In this document: one piece after another, positions 1 through 11,399 of the stretch
Numbering within the stretch: position 1 is the stretch's first letter
How the letters are laid out: every line of letters starts with the position of its first letter
From: Carya illinoinensis
Taxonomy: Eukaryota > Streptophyta > Magnoliopsida > Fagales > Juglandaceae
Length of the DNA: 64,000 bases
Direction of reading: 5' to 3'
Assembly (NCBI RefSeq): GCF_018687715.1
Contig: NC_056765.1
Coordinates: 25,671,129-25,735,128, forward strand
Position numbers and translations under genes: made by a program
The notes under the pieces: model-generated
Databases searched by the model: none
What the model saw: the letters and a program-made list of their open reading frames with translations, nothing else
Told to the model about the DNA's origin: nothing

Positions 1-1257
1 CTACATAAGGATAGCTCTGAGGGTTCTGATATGACGGATACTGGTGCTGAGGAGCACCCTGATTAAATGGCTGCTACTGAGGTGGTGGGGACCGACCAGG
101 CTGATCATTTCTCCATGAGAAATTTGGGTGATTCCTCCACCCGGATTATATGTGTTGGAGGAAGGCTGATTCTGTGCTCTATTAACCCAGTTAGCTGATT
201 GCATCTGCTCAGACCCACCTTCTTGAAATACTGGCATAATCGTGCAGTCTTGGGTCTTATGGTTTGAATCAGCGCATATAGAACATGCCTCTACTACTTT
301 CACAGCCTCCATGACCTCTAGTCTTCTAGTCACTTTCACAGCCTCCATGACCTCTAGTCTTCTAGTCAATGCAGCTATTCGGGCTTGAACATCAGTGTCT
401 TCTTTGAACTCATATCTACTCCCTCCAGAAATAGCCCTCAGTGGTTGTGCTGCTAATGAAACTCGATTAGTATGAGTGTTCCACTGTTGTGCACTCTCAG
501 CAAGGTAGTCAAAAAATGATAATGCTTCATCAGGTTCCTTGCTGAAGAACTCCCCATTGCACATTGTCTGAACAAACTGCTTGCATTCTGGAGTGAGACC
601 AGTGTAAAAATAGCTCACCAACCTCCAAGATTCAAAACCATAATGTGGACAAATGTTCACCAAATCTTTAAATTTTTCCCAACTGGCCTGAAAGGTCTCA
701 TCAGGTCTCTGATTGAACTGGCTGATTTGCTCTTGCAACAACTGAGTTCTCTGAAAAGGAAAAAAATTTTGTAAGAATTCACGCTGCATATCAGACCAAC
801 TAGAAATAGAATTAGGCCTCAAAGAATTAAACCAAATCGTCGCTTTATCCTTTAAAGAGAAAGGAAATAAACGAAGTCTAATGAATTCATCAGTAACAGC
901 CCTAGTGATAAAAGTAGTGCAAGCCAACTCAAAATCTGTCAAGTGCTGGTAAGGACTCTAAGAATCCATCCCGTGGAACTGAGGTATCACTGACATCATG
1001 CCATGCTTAATAGAGAAATTAGATGCATTTTCAGGTAAAACAATGCATGAAGGTGTAGTGGTGCTAGTGGGTTGCAAATAATCCTTAAGAGTGCGTGGTG
1101 CAGGTGCAGCCATGTTTTCTGGTTCAATTTCAATTTCTTCACCTGACTCACTAATAGAAAAGACAGAAGAGCTATATATCTCCAAACTGTGTATACTACT
1201 CTCAACACTTGATGTGACTCTAAGCAACCTATTTGAACTGTCCCTCACCCATGACAT
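1..1257 (-). pseudogene. Gypsy gag polyprotein with one internal stop (partial)
   Basis: This is the capsid/nucleocapsid part of a retrotransposon. The frame opens at 1257 or, more likely, at the ATG at 1110-1112 (MAAPAPRTLKDYL). A single TAG at 958-960 interrupts it directly after HGMDS, and the frame then continues as SPYQHLTDFELACTTF into the Retrotrans_gag domain (WFNSLRPNSISSW, PHYGFESWRLVSYFYTG). The related copy at 10790 has GAG (Glu) at this codon, so one G-to-T change explains the stop. A zinc knuckle of the form CX2CX4HX4C (CSICADSNHKTQDC) lies near bases 245-290. Just before it an RRLEVMEAVKV unit is duplicated (about bases 300-365). The frame is still open at base 1, so protease and polymerase would lie outside the window. 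Confidence 0.85.
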
Positions 1258-1316
1258 GAAACATCAGTTTAAAGAGCATAACAAAATAACGAGTTCAAAT
1301 TTAAGTTAAAATACTT

Positions 1317-1334
1317 TCCCCGGCAACGGTGCAA
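1317..1334 (-). other. Primer-binding site, tRNA-Asp-like
   Basis: The minus strand reads TTGCACCGTTGCCGGGGA, two changes from TGGCGCCGTTGCCGGGGA, which is complementary to the 3' end of plant tRNA-Asp and is used by Athila-type elements. It lies a few bases inside the LTR terminus (CA at 1342-1341). The family identification is from memory of the tRNA end. Confidence 0.7.
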
Positions 1335-1340
1335 AAAACT

Positions 1341-2671
1341 TGACTCACTCAAAAATGAGTAGCACTAAAGCTATTCCAAGTGCAGGAGGATGTCGTGTAA
1401 TAATTAGGAATAAATTCCTAGATCGTCTCCTCAGGGAAAGTTACTTAAAAATCAAACTCGTTGAAAAAGGTGAAACAAAGAGAAAATAAAATGATGGTAT
1501 GTGCAATGGATGGAAAAGGGTACTAATCATGGACTAGATTCATGTTTTTAGATTTTGATTGTTGGATTGGAATGTAAAGGACTAATATATTAAACTCAGA
1601 AATTAATAAAACTAAATTAAGAATTAAACTAAATTAAGAAGTAATTGATAAAACATGCACTAAAAATTGAAAAGCCTCAAATTCAATGTTCTAGGGTTCA
1701 TCATTATATTCAAATCACAAATTCTCAAATTAAACCACCGTAATTGTAATCACTACTAAAATGAAAGCTTAACGAAACGATAAAAATAAATAACATGAAT
1801 TAAATGAATAACAAATAAATTACTCAAACGTCTAAATCAAAATTCTCTAAAATAATTCAGAAACTCAAAACTAAAATGAAATAGCAAGTAGGGAATTGAA
1901 AAGATCAAGCCAATTGAATGGAGATGAAGATTCGAAGCGGTGGAGGAGGCTGAGTTGCAGTGGCAATTAGACCCCTCAAGGAGTTCTTCAATCTGCTGCA
2001 ATGTGAGTGAATGATCCAATGGAAATTGTGTAGCTGCGTGAATGATCGATTGAATGAATCCTCCTCTCTGAATCTGAACGAAAATCAAAGAAAACATGAA
2101 TTCTAAGTGTTTCTCTACTCAAAACCGAGTTTTCCAGCCCAAGTGTCATCCTAAGATGTAAAAAAAACATACATATATTCTGACGGCGGAATAAACCCTG
2201 ATCTATAAAAATGCGATATTCGCTCGAGCGGAGTGTCGAGCGAACATCGAGCGTTCGACTCTGCCTGAATTCGCTCAAGCGGCCTGTCGAGCGAACATCG
2301 AGCGTTCGACTCTGCCTGAATTCGCTCGAGCGGCCTGTCGAGCGTTCGACTCTGCCTGAATTCGCTCGAGCGGCCAAATGCCTCCGCTCGAGGGATCTCT
2401 TTTCCCGCATCTCGCTCGAGCCCACTGTCGAGGGGAAGTAAAGCGTTTGAATCTGCCTGACTTCGCTCGAGCGGCCAGAAGTCGCTGCTCAAGCGAATTG
2501 TACCATAATCCATATTAATCAATAGTTGATGAAATTAGAGCAGGAATTCATGCTTTTAATCAATTAAAATCACAACTTTGATTTATTCATTTTTCCATAT
2601 AAAACCAATGATAAAGTAATGAAAGAATTAATATATATTGGTTCCAAAAGCATTAAAAATGCAATGATTCA
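1341..2671 (-). repeat. LTR of the Athila-like element
   Basis: The LTR begins TGAATCATTGCAT at 2671 and ends TCA at 1341, about 1.33 kb. The stretch 1341-2000 aligns by eye with 12881-13640 and, inverted, with 9600-10324, which are the LTRs of the two related copies. The part at 2000-2500 differs from them and contains a CTCGAG-rich tandem array. Confidence 0.7.
2219..2497. repeat. Tandem array of about 51-bp units rich in CTCGAG
   Basis: Units start near 2219, 2270, 2321, 2361, 2410 and 2463, each beginning close to TTCGCTCGAGCGG. The first two are 51 bp; the third is 40 bp through loss of an 11-bp part; later ones are more diverged. Each unit carries palindromic CGCTCGAGCG and one or more TCGAGCG motifs. 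The array lies inside the LTR and makes a GC-rich island in AT-rich surroundings. Confidence 0.85.
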
Positions 2672-3223
2672 GCTCAAGTTTGAGAACTCTCTTGCCTTTT
2701 ACAGCCTTACAGAAGCGGGAAAGAAGAGATCATTAAACTCTTTCTTGAAGTGTTGCCATGTCACAGCAGCGAAAGACCCCAGTTCTAATTCCAGCATTAC
2801 TCTCTTGGTATCCCACCACTCAGAAGCGGTGTCTTACAACAGATAGCTGGCGTAGAGTACTTGTTGCGCCTCAGTGCAACCACACACCTCAAAAGTTCTT
2901 TCCAAGTCTTTGACCCACTTTCCAGCTTGAAGTGGATCCTCTTCTCCAGTGAAGTGTGGAGTTCTATGCGCCAGAAAGCGCTCATAGGTGCACCCAGCTT
3001 GCACCCCTCCACTAGGCCCTCCAGGTAGTAGCCAAGGCCCTCCTTGTTGCCAAAACCCTCCTTGTTGTGGCCAAGGACCTCCTGATTGTGGCCAAGGCCC
3101 TGGTTGTTGTGGCCTAAAATTCTGTTGCATGAATTCAGTCATCTGCCGTATTGCTTGGGCTATGGAATCATCTCTCGATGTATCATCCCGTGGCCCTTGA
3201 GTAGAATTCCTTGGTCTCACCAT
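2672..3223 (-). pseudogene. Gypsy gag fragment with two CAA-to-TAA-type stops
   Basis: The frame starts MVRPRNSTQG at 3223, followed by a Gln/Pro/Gly-rich stretch and the capsid domain (FLAHRTPHFTGEEDPLQAGK, DLERTFEVCGCTEAQQVLY). A TAA at 2836-2834 follows YASYLL and is itself followed in frame by DTASEWWDTKRVMLELEL. A second TAA at 2701-2699 lies inside VRL*KAREFSNL. In both places family members normally have Gln, so C-to-T change of CAA is the simplest explanation. The frame ends at the junction with the Athila-like LTR. It does not encode a full gag. Confidence 0.8.
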
Positions 3224-3503
3224 TTTCCTGCCACAACACAACCTTTGACCCCCCTTTAAGAAAAACAAATAAAAACCCACAACATAAAACCAAAAACCAA
3301 AACCAACACCACATAGCCAGAAACAAAAGAAACCAGCATGCAATAACATAACTAAATAAATAAAAACAAGCAAACAAGCTCAAATACATAAAACAAATAA
3401 AACATGTCAAACAGCAATTTTACTTAAAATAAATTTTAAAACACAACTTTAAAAACATTCTGGTACTTCCTACGGGACATGTGGTTTTACCCAGACCCAA
3501 ACT

Positions 3504-3515
3504 GCTCTGATACCA
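3504..3515 (-). other. Primer-binding site, initiator tRNA-Met type
   Basis: The minus strand reads TGGTATCAGAGC, the standard 12-base match to the 3' end of initiator tRNA-Met, placed a few bases inside the LTR terminus GGGGGCGTCACA. Confidence 0.9.
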
Positions 3516-4146
3516 CCTGTGACGCCCCCAAATCTCCATGCACGGACACAGGAAAATCGAGACGTCCGAATGATGACATCACGGGTCATCATCCTATCGA
3601 TGAGTGTCAAGTGTGTGTAAAAGCAACAAATGTGCAAAAGAAAAAGCAGCGGATAACGAAAGTCATAACTAAGTACCAGAATTTTTTTCTTAATATAATA
3701 CAAAACTGTTCAAAACTTACATATTAAAATATTACAAGATACAAATATTATTCAAAGCAACAAAAAGATAATAATTTCAACTCAGAACTCGGGCTCAGCC
3801 GCATTCTCGGGCTCAGCCTCCTCCTCTTCGATCCCTGCACCAAAATCTACTGTACCAAAAATGGTGCCGCAGGTAAGTAAAATCCAAACATCATTAGATA
3901 AAAATATAATAAACTCCACAATATGCATGAAAGAATGCAAATGCTCTCATCCCATAAAATCACATTTTTTTCACGCACGCTAAAATCCCATTTGGCCCAC
4001 AAACATATCGTATAAAACTAAGCCTCGCCATTATCCCAGATAATGGCCCAAACCACCATTTTTCCAAAAAATGGATCGCAATATTCTCATACAAAACCTC
4101 GCCATTTTTCCAGAAAATGACACATTAACCAAACCATCAGAGCACT

Positions 4147-4392
4147 GTAGGCAGGAATCACAGGCGAGACTCTACCACCATCCCTAGGCATGCACCGTAG
4201 GCAGGAATCACAGGCGGGACTCTACCACCATCCCTGCTTACCACCATCCCTACAAGTCTGTCTGTAGGCAGGAATCGCAGGCAGGACTCTACCACCATCC
4301 CTGCTCACCACCATCTCTACGCGTGCACCGTAGGCGGGAATCACAGGTGGGATTCTACCACCGTCCCTGCTTACCACTATCACTACGCATGC
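4147..4392. repeat. Four-copy tandem repeat, 50-67 bp unit
   Basis: Units start at 4147, 4197, 4264 and 4330, each beginning near GTAGGCAGGAATCACAGGC and containing CTACCACCATCCCT. The first unit is about 16 bp shorter because it lacks the second ACCACCATCCCT-type half. The array lies within the LTR. Confidence 0.9.
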
Positions 4393-5439
4393 CTCTAACT
4401 CAAACCAGTCAGTCCAACCGTTCACATATACCATAAATCATTTCTCGCTTACCAGCACAACTTTCATTTTTCAAACACATGTACATGCATGCAACTACAC
4501 GAAAAACCCAGTTTTCCCTTTTTAAACATGAACATGCGTGCACTATACAAAGCAAACATCAAGGCACAAATATCTCAAACAAATAACAACATCAACCAAA
4601 CAACTCCGTCCTCAATCTATCGACCCCCGAACTCCTCGGACTCAGTCCGGAATCAACCAACCAGCAGTCAAATAATTATTGTAGGAGCAAAATATATTTA
4701 AATCTAAAGTAGGGTTTGGAAAATACTTACAGCGCTATACGGTATTTTTAGAAAGCTCGCGGCGTTGCAAACGGCGGAGGAAAAGCAACGTAACAGTGTA
4801 ATTTACACTGTGGCTGTGGGTAATAAATTACCCACTTTTGAATGGGGACAAAACAAGGTATGAAATTGATAGGGAATGGTCTTGAGATATTTATGAAGAT
4901 AAAAAAAACGAGTTTTGGCCGTGGGTGGTGGTGGAAATGGTGGTTGAAGGCCAAAAAGGGGCTGAACGGAGTTGAGCTCGTGGGAGCTGCTCCGGTAACG
5001 GATTGAGGTCGAAAATAGGTGGGTTAGGTCAGCAAGAGGTGGGGGAAGAAGCTGTGAAGAGATGGTGGCCGGAGGTGGTGTGACGGCGCCGAAATTGGGG
5101 AAAAACCGTGTGGCTTGGTGGAGGTCGTGGTGGCTAACGGTGGCTCGGATGGAGGTGAAACTTGGTGGGGAAGTTCACCTGTGAGAGGGGAAGAAAACTG
5201 GGTGGGTGGTGTAGGCCACGCCGCCGGCGAGCGGCGATTCTGGGCTGCAAAAGCAACCGGTGACAAGGGGAAAAACAGAGCAGGTGTCGTGACTTCCGGG
5301 GGCTCGCAGGGACTAACGGCTGGTCCGATGGGTCTGAAAATTGGTGGGGTGATCTCTGATGAAAGGGGGAGAGAATGGTGGTTGTGGTGCACTAAACGGT
5401 GGTCGGACGGCGGAGAACTGGGCGGTCAAAGGGGCGGTA

Positions 5440-5600
5440 AGGGGAAGGAGAAAAAGAAGCTGTTTGGCGTACGCGGGAGAGAAAGGAGAAGAAAGAAGAA
5501 GAAAAGAAAGAAAAGGAAAGAAAAAGAAGGAGAAAGGAAAAAGAAAAAGGAAAAAGAAAAAAGAAAAAGAAAAGATGAGGGAAAAGAAATGAGGTCCAGT
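5440..5600 (+). repeat. Polypurine low-complexity tract
   Basis: About 130 bases are almost entirely A and G on the plus strand (GAAAAG/GAAGAA mixtures), broken only by a short GCTGTTTGGCGTACGC stretch near 5460. It lies in the LTR close to its 5' end, so on the element's own strand it is polypyrimidine. Confidence 0.85.
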
Positions 5601-5790
5601 CCTCACTCCGGAAACCAAAACTAATCCGCCGAAAATGATTTTAAAAACCGTAAAACGACTAAATAAATTAAACACAATATCAAATAAATTAAAACTAATT
5701 TAAAATACAATAATTTAAAATAAAAGAACTATTATATTAAATAAATTAAAAAGCACCTTCAGTGAAAATACACGTAAAAACGGGTCATCA

Positions 5791-8650
5791 TAACCGTCCA
5801 ATCAGTTTCACAAATGTCATTTATAAAATCAATATCAAAATCATGGCCAATCGTTATAAAGCAATGTTATATGCCATTATATCCCCACTACATACAGCCT
5901 TTGTCCCAGGACGCTATATAAAAGAAAATAATATAAAGAAAAACACTATAATTGCGCATGAACTAATCCATCACCTCAAGATGAAAAAAGGAAAAAAAAG
6001 CTCTGATGGCAATAAAGCTAGATATGGAAAAAGCTTTCGATCTGGATGAATGAGATTTCTTATTCTTGGTAATGAAGTTAGTGGGTTATAGCCCAGGCCC
6101 GATAAATCTGATCAAAGAATTTATTACCACTGTAATGTTTTCTATTTTCATCAATGGTTCGCCTTGAGGTTTCTTCATTGCCTAAAGGGAATTAAGACAA
6201 GGAGATCCAATCTCCCCTTTCCTCTTTATTCTTGTGACTGAAGTGTTATCTAGGAATTTATTAAAAGAGGAAGCAAGAGGATAGATGGAAGGGATAAAAA
6301 TAAGTAGGCTTAGCCCGTTAGTCTCACACCTTCTGCTTGCAAATGACACGATTATCTTTGCAAAAGTAACAACAAACAGTGCCCAAGTAATATCTAAAAG
6401 CTTAGCAAAATTTCAACAGTGGTCAAGGCAAAAGATCAATATGCATAAATCTAACATCTTTATTACAAGGAATGTTAACTCACTCGTAAAGTCAGTAATC
6501 CACCATTGGCTTCCATACAAAGTCTCCTCGAAAAAAATGAAATATCTGGGCTTCCCAACATCTTTTGGTAGAAACAAGAAAGAAAACTTCCAGGTACTAT
6601 TAAGCAAAGTGGAGAAAAAATTATAAGGATGGAAATTAAAATTATTTTCTCAAACGGGCCGAACAATGCTAATAAGAATTGTAGCCAGTACTATCCCTAC
6701 TTATTTTATGTCAACTTTTTAGCTTTCTAAAACTGTGAGCAAGATCTTAGATACGAACTTCAAAAATTTCTGGTGGGGTTTCCCGAAAGATAAGACCCGT
6801 AATTTGACTCTTAAGTCATGAAAATCCATATGCCAACCATAAATTTTTGTGGGTATTGGAATAAGGCAAATGACTAACATGAACCAAGCACTGCTCAAAA
6901 AAAGGAGATGGGAAATGAGTAAAAGCTAGAATGATCTTTGGTATGATATACTAGCAGCAAAGTATTTCAGAAATTCAATTTTTGCCAAGCAACACAAAAG
7001 GCAACCAGACTCTTACTTTTGGAAAGGAATTTTACAAATAAGAGAAACACTTAGGTTCTGCTTGACCACTGAGATTTCTCAGATGAAAATTTTGAGTTTT
7101 AAGATTAAATATTAAAATATTATATTTTAATATTATTATTATTTTAAAATTTAAAAAAGTTAAAACAAAATTAAATTATTTATTATATTTTATATGGAGA
7201 TTTGTAAACGTTGTAATGATGAAATGAAAATTTTTTATTTGAGATGAGAAATCTTGATGGCCAAACCGAACCTTAGAAAAGGGACAGGCTTTCAGCTCAA
7301 TAATGGCCTCACAACTAATATATGGGATGCACCATGGATACCTTTGGTGGAAAATTTTAAACCAAAACCACTACAAGGAATGGATCAAGCTCACCCAAAA
7401 CTAAGGTTTCGAACATCATCACATGAAATCCAAGACACTGGGACATAGAGAAAATGCAGAATTTGTTTGAGCAAGAGAGTACCAACGAAATCTAGAAAAT
7501 CTCTCTATCGATCTACTCTCATAATCAAGAAAAAAGATTTGGGTCCCATCCAAGAATGGAAAATTCTCTGTAAAATCGGCTTACAAGTGGTAGTCAATGG
7601 ACAAGAAATGATACAACAAAATGCAACCCAAGACCAAAACCTTTTCAAGTCAATTTTGAAGTTGAAAATCCATGAGAGACACAAATTACTAATATGGAAG
7701 CTTCTTTGGAACATCTTTCCAACAAAAACAAGAGCGAACAAAGTTATCTTAAGCTCAACTTCAGAAGAATGTTCGCTATGCAATCAAGTTGAAGAATTCT
7801 TCATCTTTTTGTCAAATGTCCTATAGTGAGAATACTATGAAGTCAAAGTTCATGGCCTCTAAACTTAGGAAATTTGTTGATTTACTCAATATCCTATTGG
7901 ATTAGAATGATCATCTCTCCAAATGATGAATTAGGCCTTCAAGATGCAAATTTTCATTCTTTTCAACTTTTTGCAGTCATAACTATAGACTTCATATGAA
8001 AGCAAAGAAATAACATTGTGCACAATCAACTCATTTTCTCAATGGAAGAAGCCAAAACTCAATTGAGTCGCATATATATCAACTATCAAGAAGCTTGGAA
8101 AGCAAAGCAAAAAAAAATGGCAACCTCCACCTAGCAACTTCCTAAGCTACTCTTTTGATGATGTAGTTAGAGATACGTTCTCTACTATTTTAGTATTATG
8201 GAGAGATCACTTTGGAAATATTTTAAAAATTTAGACTGAAAAACTCTCTTCAAAGAGAATCCTCTTAGTGGTTGAAGTATTGGCAACTCTCCTAGCCACT
8301 AAAATGGTTGACTCATCTCAGCACCTTCGGGTAATTTTTTAATGAGACTCTCAATAGGTTATCTCAGCTATGGAAGACTCTTCATATGCACCAAATTGGC
8401 ATATTTCTCCCATCATTAAAGACATCCAACACTTATTCGCTCTCTATGGTCACTCGAAATTAGCCAAAATCCATCGAACTGTAAATCAATGTGTGCACTT
8501 TGTGGCGCAATGGGCAACAACCAATCTTGTTTTTGGAAGCAAATCCTTGGATAGTTCTTTTCATTATTTTCTTTTTTACCCTCCCTAAACTTTGTAATAG
8601 TTTTATATTTTATAACATATAATATATCAAGCTTGATTAGAAAAAAAAAA
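5791..8650 (+). mobile_element. L1-type LINE, decayed, 3' portion
   Basis: Translated pieces follow the order of a plant L1 ORF2. They are reverse transcriptase ([65 protein letters not shown]), a zf-RVT region (LLIWKLLWNIFPTKTRANK then CSLCNQ) and an RNase H-like tail (8370-8588). A short 3' region ends in A10 near 8640-8650. Many stops and frame changes are present. The catalytic YADD-type motif near 6340 reads LLANDT, so the first Asp is Asn. A 219-bp MITE interrupts it at 7054. The 5' end is lost at the boundary with the Gypsy LTR. Confidence 0.85.
7054..7272. mobile_element. Harbinger/Tourist-like MITE inside the LINE
   Basis: The element is 219 bp, very AT-rich inside, and flanked by TTA at 7051-7053 and 7273-7275. 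Its ends are inverted: GGTTCTGCTTGACCACTGAG on the left and, reverse-complemented, GGTTCGGTTTGGCCATCAAG on the right, both leading into AGATTTCTCA. Removing it and one TTA joins LINE residues RETL to RKGTGFQLNNG, which restores a normal zf-RVT-proximal reading. The TTA duplication and terminal GG fit PIF/Harbinger MITEs. Confidence 0.8.
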
Positions 8651-8901
8651 TATTAATCTTAAAGTTGAAAAATCATAGGACAAATGGCTAGTAATGAGGA
8701 ACACAGCCGTTTAGCTACACAAATATGAGTTTTGAGACATTTTTCCTAATTCTATATGAAGGATTGTTGAGACAGTCTTGGTAAACATAGCTCCTGGGGT
8801 TGAATAGTCATAGGTCACCTTTTGTGAGAATTCAAAATTGTGTTTGATTACTTATATATAGATTTAGATCTTACAATATTCATCACAAGGTGTAATTGAA
8901 T

Positions 8902-10324
8902 TGAATTATTGCATATTTAATACATTTAAAATCAATATATTTAAATTATTTCATGACATTATTATTAGTTTTAAATAAAAAAATAGTTAAAGAGGTATAA
9001 ATCCAAGTTGTAAGTTAAATTGATTAATAACATTGTTTATGTTTAATTTTATAAGTTTTAATTTAATTAAGCAATATTTCTTCTTGTCTATAATATATTT
9101 TTAATATTTTATTCTTTATTTTTTCTGATTTATATTTTATTTTATTTTTGTGGCCTTGATATTCTTCTCTCTAGTAGTCGGTTATACTTTAGTCCAATAT
9201 GGTATCAACTTATCTTGGCCGATGATCTTTTAAGCATTGGAGGTCAATTTTGATAACGGAGGACACGCGGGCCCAACAGCTTCTTTCTTCGGTTTTTGGA
9301 CGGACGTGAGACAAAAGAATGGTTTTTTTGGGCTTAACGGAAGACACGCACTTGAGGGGCCTTTTTGACTAGCACAACACGAAGCAAGGAAAAAGGATTT
9401 CGGCTTCTTTCAACTGGTGCATGCGGGACCCATAGTGAGGATTGTTTCATTTTTGTATTGGACGGAATCAAGTGAGCGGGTTTTTTTTTTTTTTTTTTTT
9501 TTTTTGGTCTTCGACAAAACATAGGAAAAAGAGAAGGGCAGCGCCGTTTGAAGAACTCGAAGGGTCCAAACTGCTGCTACTTCGGCCTCAGCTGCTTATT
9601 ATTTCCATCTCTTTGAGTTACTCTTTTTATTCCCTAATTTCTATTTGGTTTTAATTTGAGCCTTATAGTATATTTTTGAAATTTTTAGATTAAAATCATT
9701 TGGATTTGAGTATTTTATTCAGTATGTTTAACTTTAATGTATTTTTTTTTTTTTTGTTCATTTAAGCTTCCATTTAACAGATATTACAATTTTTATAAAT
9801 TGATTTTGAGAATTTTGTGATTTGAATACAATAATGAACTCTAAAATCTTAATTTTGGGGCTTTTCAATTTTCAGCTTATATTTTGTCGATTATTTTCTA
9901 ATCTAGCTTAACTCTTGGCTTAATTTTATTAATCTCTTAGTTCCATTAGACATTAGATTGATTAAGAGTTAATTAGGATTTAAATAATTTTGGTTTTATT
10001 AGTTAATTTTCTAATTAATTAATATTGTTTAGCTTAGTTGGATAATTGATTGTTAATTTCAATTTGTTAGTCTCTTACATTTCATTTCGACAAATATGAA
10101 TCTTATATGACTAGTGCCTTTTCATGTTACACTATTACACTCTTCTATTCATTGCACATATAACCACTTTTATTTCTTCATTGTGAATATTTTTACCTTT
10201 TACATGAGGTTGATTTTAAACAATTTTTTTCAAAAAGACAATCTAAAAATTTTATTTCTAATTATTATACGACGCCCTCCTGCATTTGGGGTAACTTTTG
10301 TGCTACTCATTTTTTAGTGAGTCA
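8902..10324 (+). repeat. LTR (left arm)
   Basis: The LTR is about 1.42 kb, from TGAATTATTGCATAT to GTGAGTCA. Its first 370 bases match the reverse complement of 15915-16271 (for example the shared GCATTGGAGGTCAATTTT). The middle matches 12881-13905 inverted, including a pyrimidine run and the GGAAAAAGAGAAGGGC region. A T23 run lies at about 9481-9505. Confidence 0.75.
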
Positions 10325-10330
10325 AGTTTT

Positions 10331-10342
10331 TGGCGCCGTTGC
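10331..10342 (+). other. Primer-binding site, tRNA-Asp-like (partial)
   Basis: TGGCGCCGTTGC matches the first twelve bases of the tRNA-Asp-type site seen at 1334-1317. The following bases are diverged. Confidence 0.75.
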
Positions 10343-10634
10343 TTAATTATTTAGCTTAAATTTAAACTCGTTATTTTTGTTTTTATTTATTTTTTTATCT
10401 CAATTGTTTCTCTCACTATATTTATCTCTAATTACACACTTCACTTGTCATCTACTACTCAGTCGCTTGAATCTTATTTATACTATTTGGACTAATGTTT
10501 CATGCCATGGGAGAGAGACAGTTAAAATAGGTTGTTTAGAGTTATATCGATAATTTAGAGTAGTATACACAACTCAGACATAGATTGTTCTTCCATCTCT
10601 TCTATGAGTGAGGACATTGAAATTGAACAAACCA

Positions 10635-11390
10635 TGGCTACACTTGCACCATGCAATTTTAAGGATTATTTATAGCCCACTTGCACCACTATACCTTCAT
10701 GCATTGTTTTACCTGATGATACACCTAATTTTTCTATTAAGCATGACATGATGTCAGTGATACCTCAGTTCCACAGGATGGATTCTGAGAGTCCTTACCA
10801 GCACCTGACAGATTTTGAGTTAGCCTACACTACTTTTATTACTAGAGCTATTATTGAAGAATTTATTAGAATTCGTTTATTTCATTTCTCTTTAAAGGAT
10901 AAGAAAAAATTTGGTTTAATTCTTTGAGGCCTAGTGTTATCTCTAGTTGGTTTGATATGCAGTGTGAATTCGTACATAAACTTTTTCCTTTTCAAAGAAC
11001 TCAGTTTCTGCAAGAGCAAATTAGCCAGTTGAATTAGAGATCTGATGAGACTTTCTAGGCCAGCTAGGAAAGGTTTAAGAATTTGGTGAACATCTGTCCA
11101 CAACATGGTTTTGAATCCTGGAGGCTGGTGAATTATTTTTACATTGGTCTCACTCCAGAATGTAAGGAATTTGTTTAGACAATGTGCAATGGAGAATTCT
11201 TTAGCAAGGAACCCAATGAAGTACTATCATTGTTTTTACTATCTTGTCGAGAGCACACAACAATGGAACTCTCGGACTGATCAAGTTTCATTAACAGCAC
11301 AACCACTAAGGGCTATTTTTAGTGGGGGCAGATCAAGTAGCAAGTTCACATTACCCTACAAAATCAAGTAGAGCTCCCCCAATGCATAAC
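10635..11390 (+). pseudogene. Gypsy gag pseudogene (left arm)
   Basis: The frame starts MATLAPCNFKDYL and reads, with breaks, MDSESPYQHLTDFELAYTTF, then WFNSLRPSVISSW, HGFESWRLVNYFYIGLTPE and CNGEFFSKEPNE, colinear with the gag at 1-1112. Stops at DYL*PT, LN*RSDETF, F*AS and AS*ERF stand where the first copy has Q, Q, Q and W, all explicable by C-to-T or G-to-A change. There is a frameshift near 10900 (KDK then KIWFNS) and another near 11230. It is not expected to make protein. Confidence 0.8.
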
Positions 11391-11399
11391 TCACCAATC

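Larger units (their letters stand above)
1..2671 (-). mobile_element. Athila-like Ty3/Gypsy LTR retrotransposon, 5' part (continues off left edge)
   Basis: Reading on the minus strand there is an LTR (2671 down to 1341), a primer-binding site (1334-1317) and a gag frame running off the window at base 1. The LTR ends show TG and CA. Bases 2672 onward are the gag of another Gypsy element that stops abruptly at this LTR, so this copy appears to have inserted into that gag. Two further 5' halves of the same family lie at 8902-11400 and 11650-16271. The lineage name is inferred from the tRNA-Asp-like primer site and the gag type. Confidence 0.8.
2672..5790 (-). mobile_element. Ty3/Gypsy LTR retrotransposon (Met-primer type), 5' LTR plus partial gag
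   Basis: The minus strand shows an LTR of about 2.27 kb (5790-3519), an initiator-Met-type primer site (3515-3504) and a gag frame from 3223 that is cut at 2672 by the Athila-like LTR. The rest should lie left of the window beyond that insertion. The right end abuts LINE reverse-transcriptase sequence beginning near 5791. A chromovirus (Tekay/Del-like) assignment is an inference from the primer site and gag. Confidence 0.75.
3519..5790 (-). repeat. LTR of the Met-primer Gypsy element
   Basis: The LTR probably begins TGATGACCCG at 5790 and ends GTCACA at 3519; the 5' limit is inferred from the TG dinucleotide and the abrupt start of LINE coding sequence. It holds a four-copy tandem array (4147-4392) and a purine tract (about 5440-5600). 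Several long frames over 5000-5650 on either strand are low-complexity translations of LTR sequence and I do not call them genes. Confidence 0.6.

Noticed and set aside
2834..3373. Hydrophobic N-terminal stretch before the gag as part of the protein
   Set aside because: The hydrophobic run (FFCFWLCGVGFGFWFY) is translation of the untranslated leader; the family start is the MVRPRN codon at 3223.
4147..4392. CRISPR-like spaced repeats
   Set aside because: The spacers are themselves repeated and the array is inside a plant LTR; it is an ordinary tandem repeat.
5024..5675. Long overlapping open frames on both strands
   Set aside because: They lie in the Gypsy LTR, are low-complexity (Pro/Ser-rich or Lys/Glu-rich) and reflect a purine tract and GC-rich repeat, not a gene.
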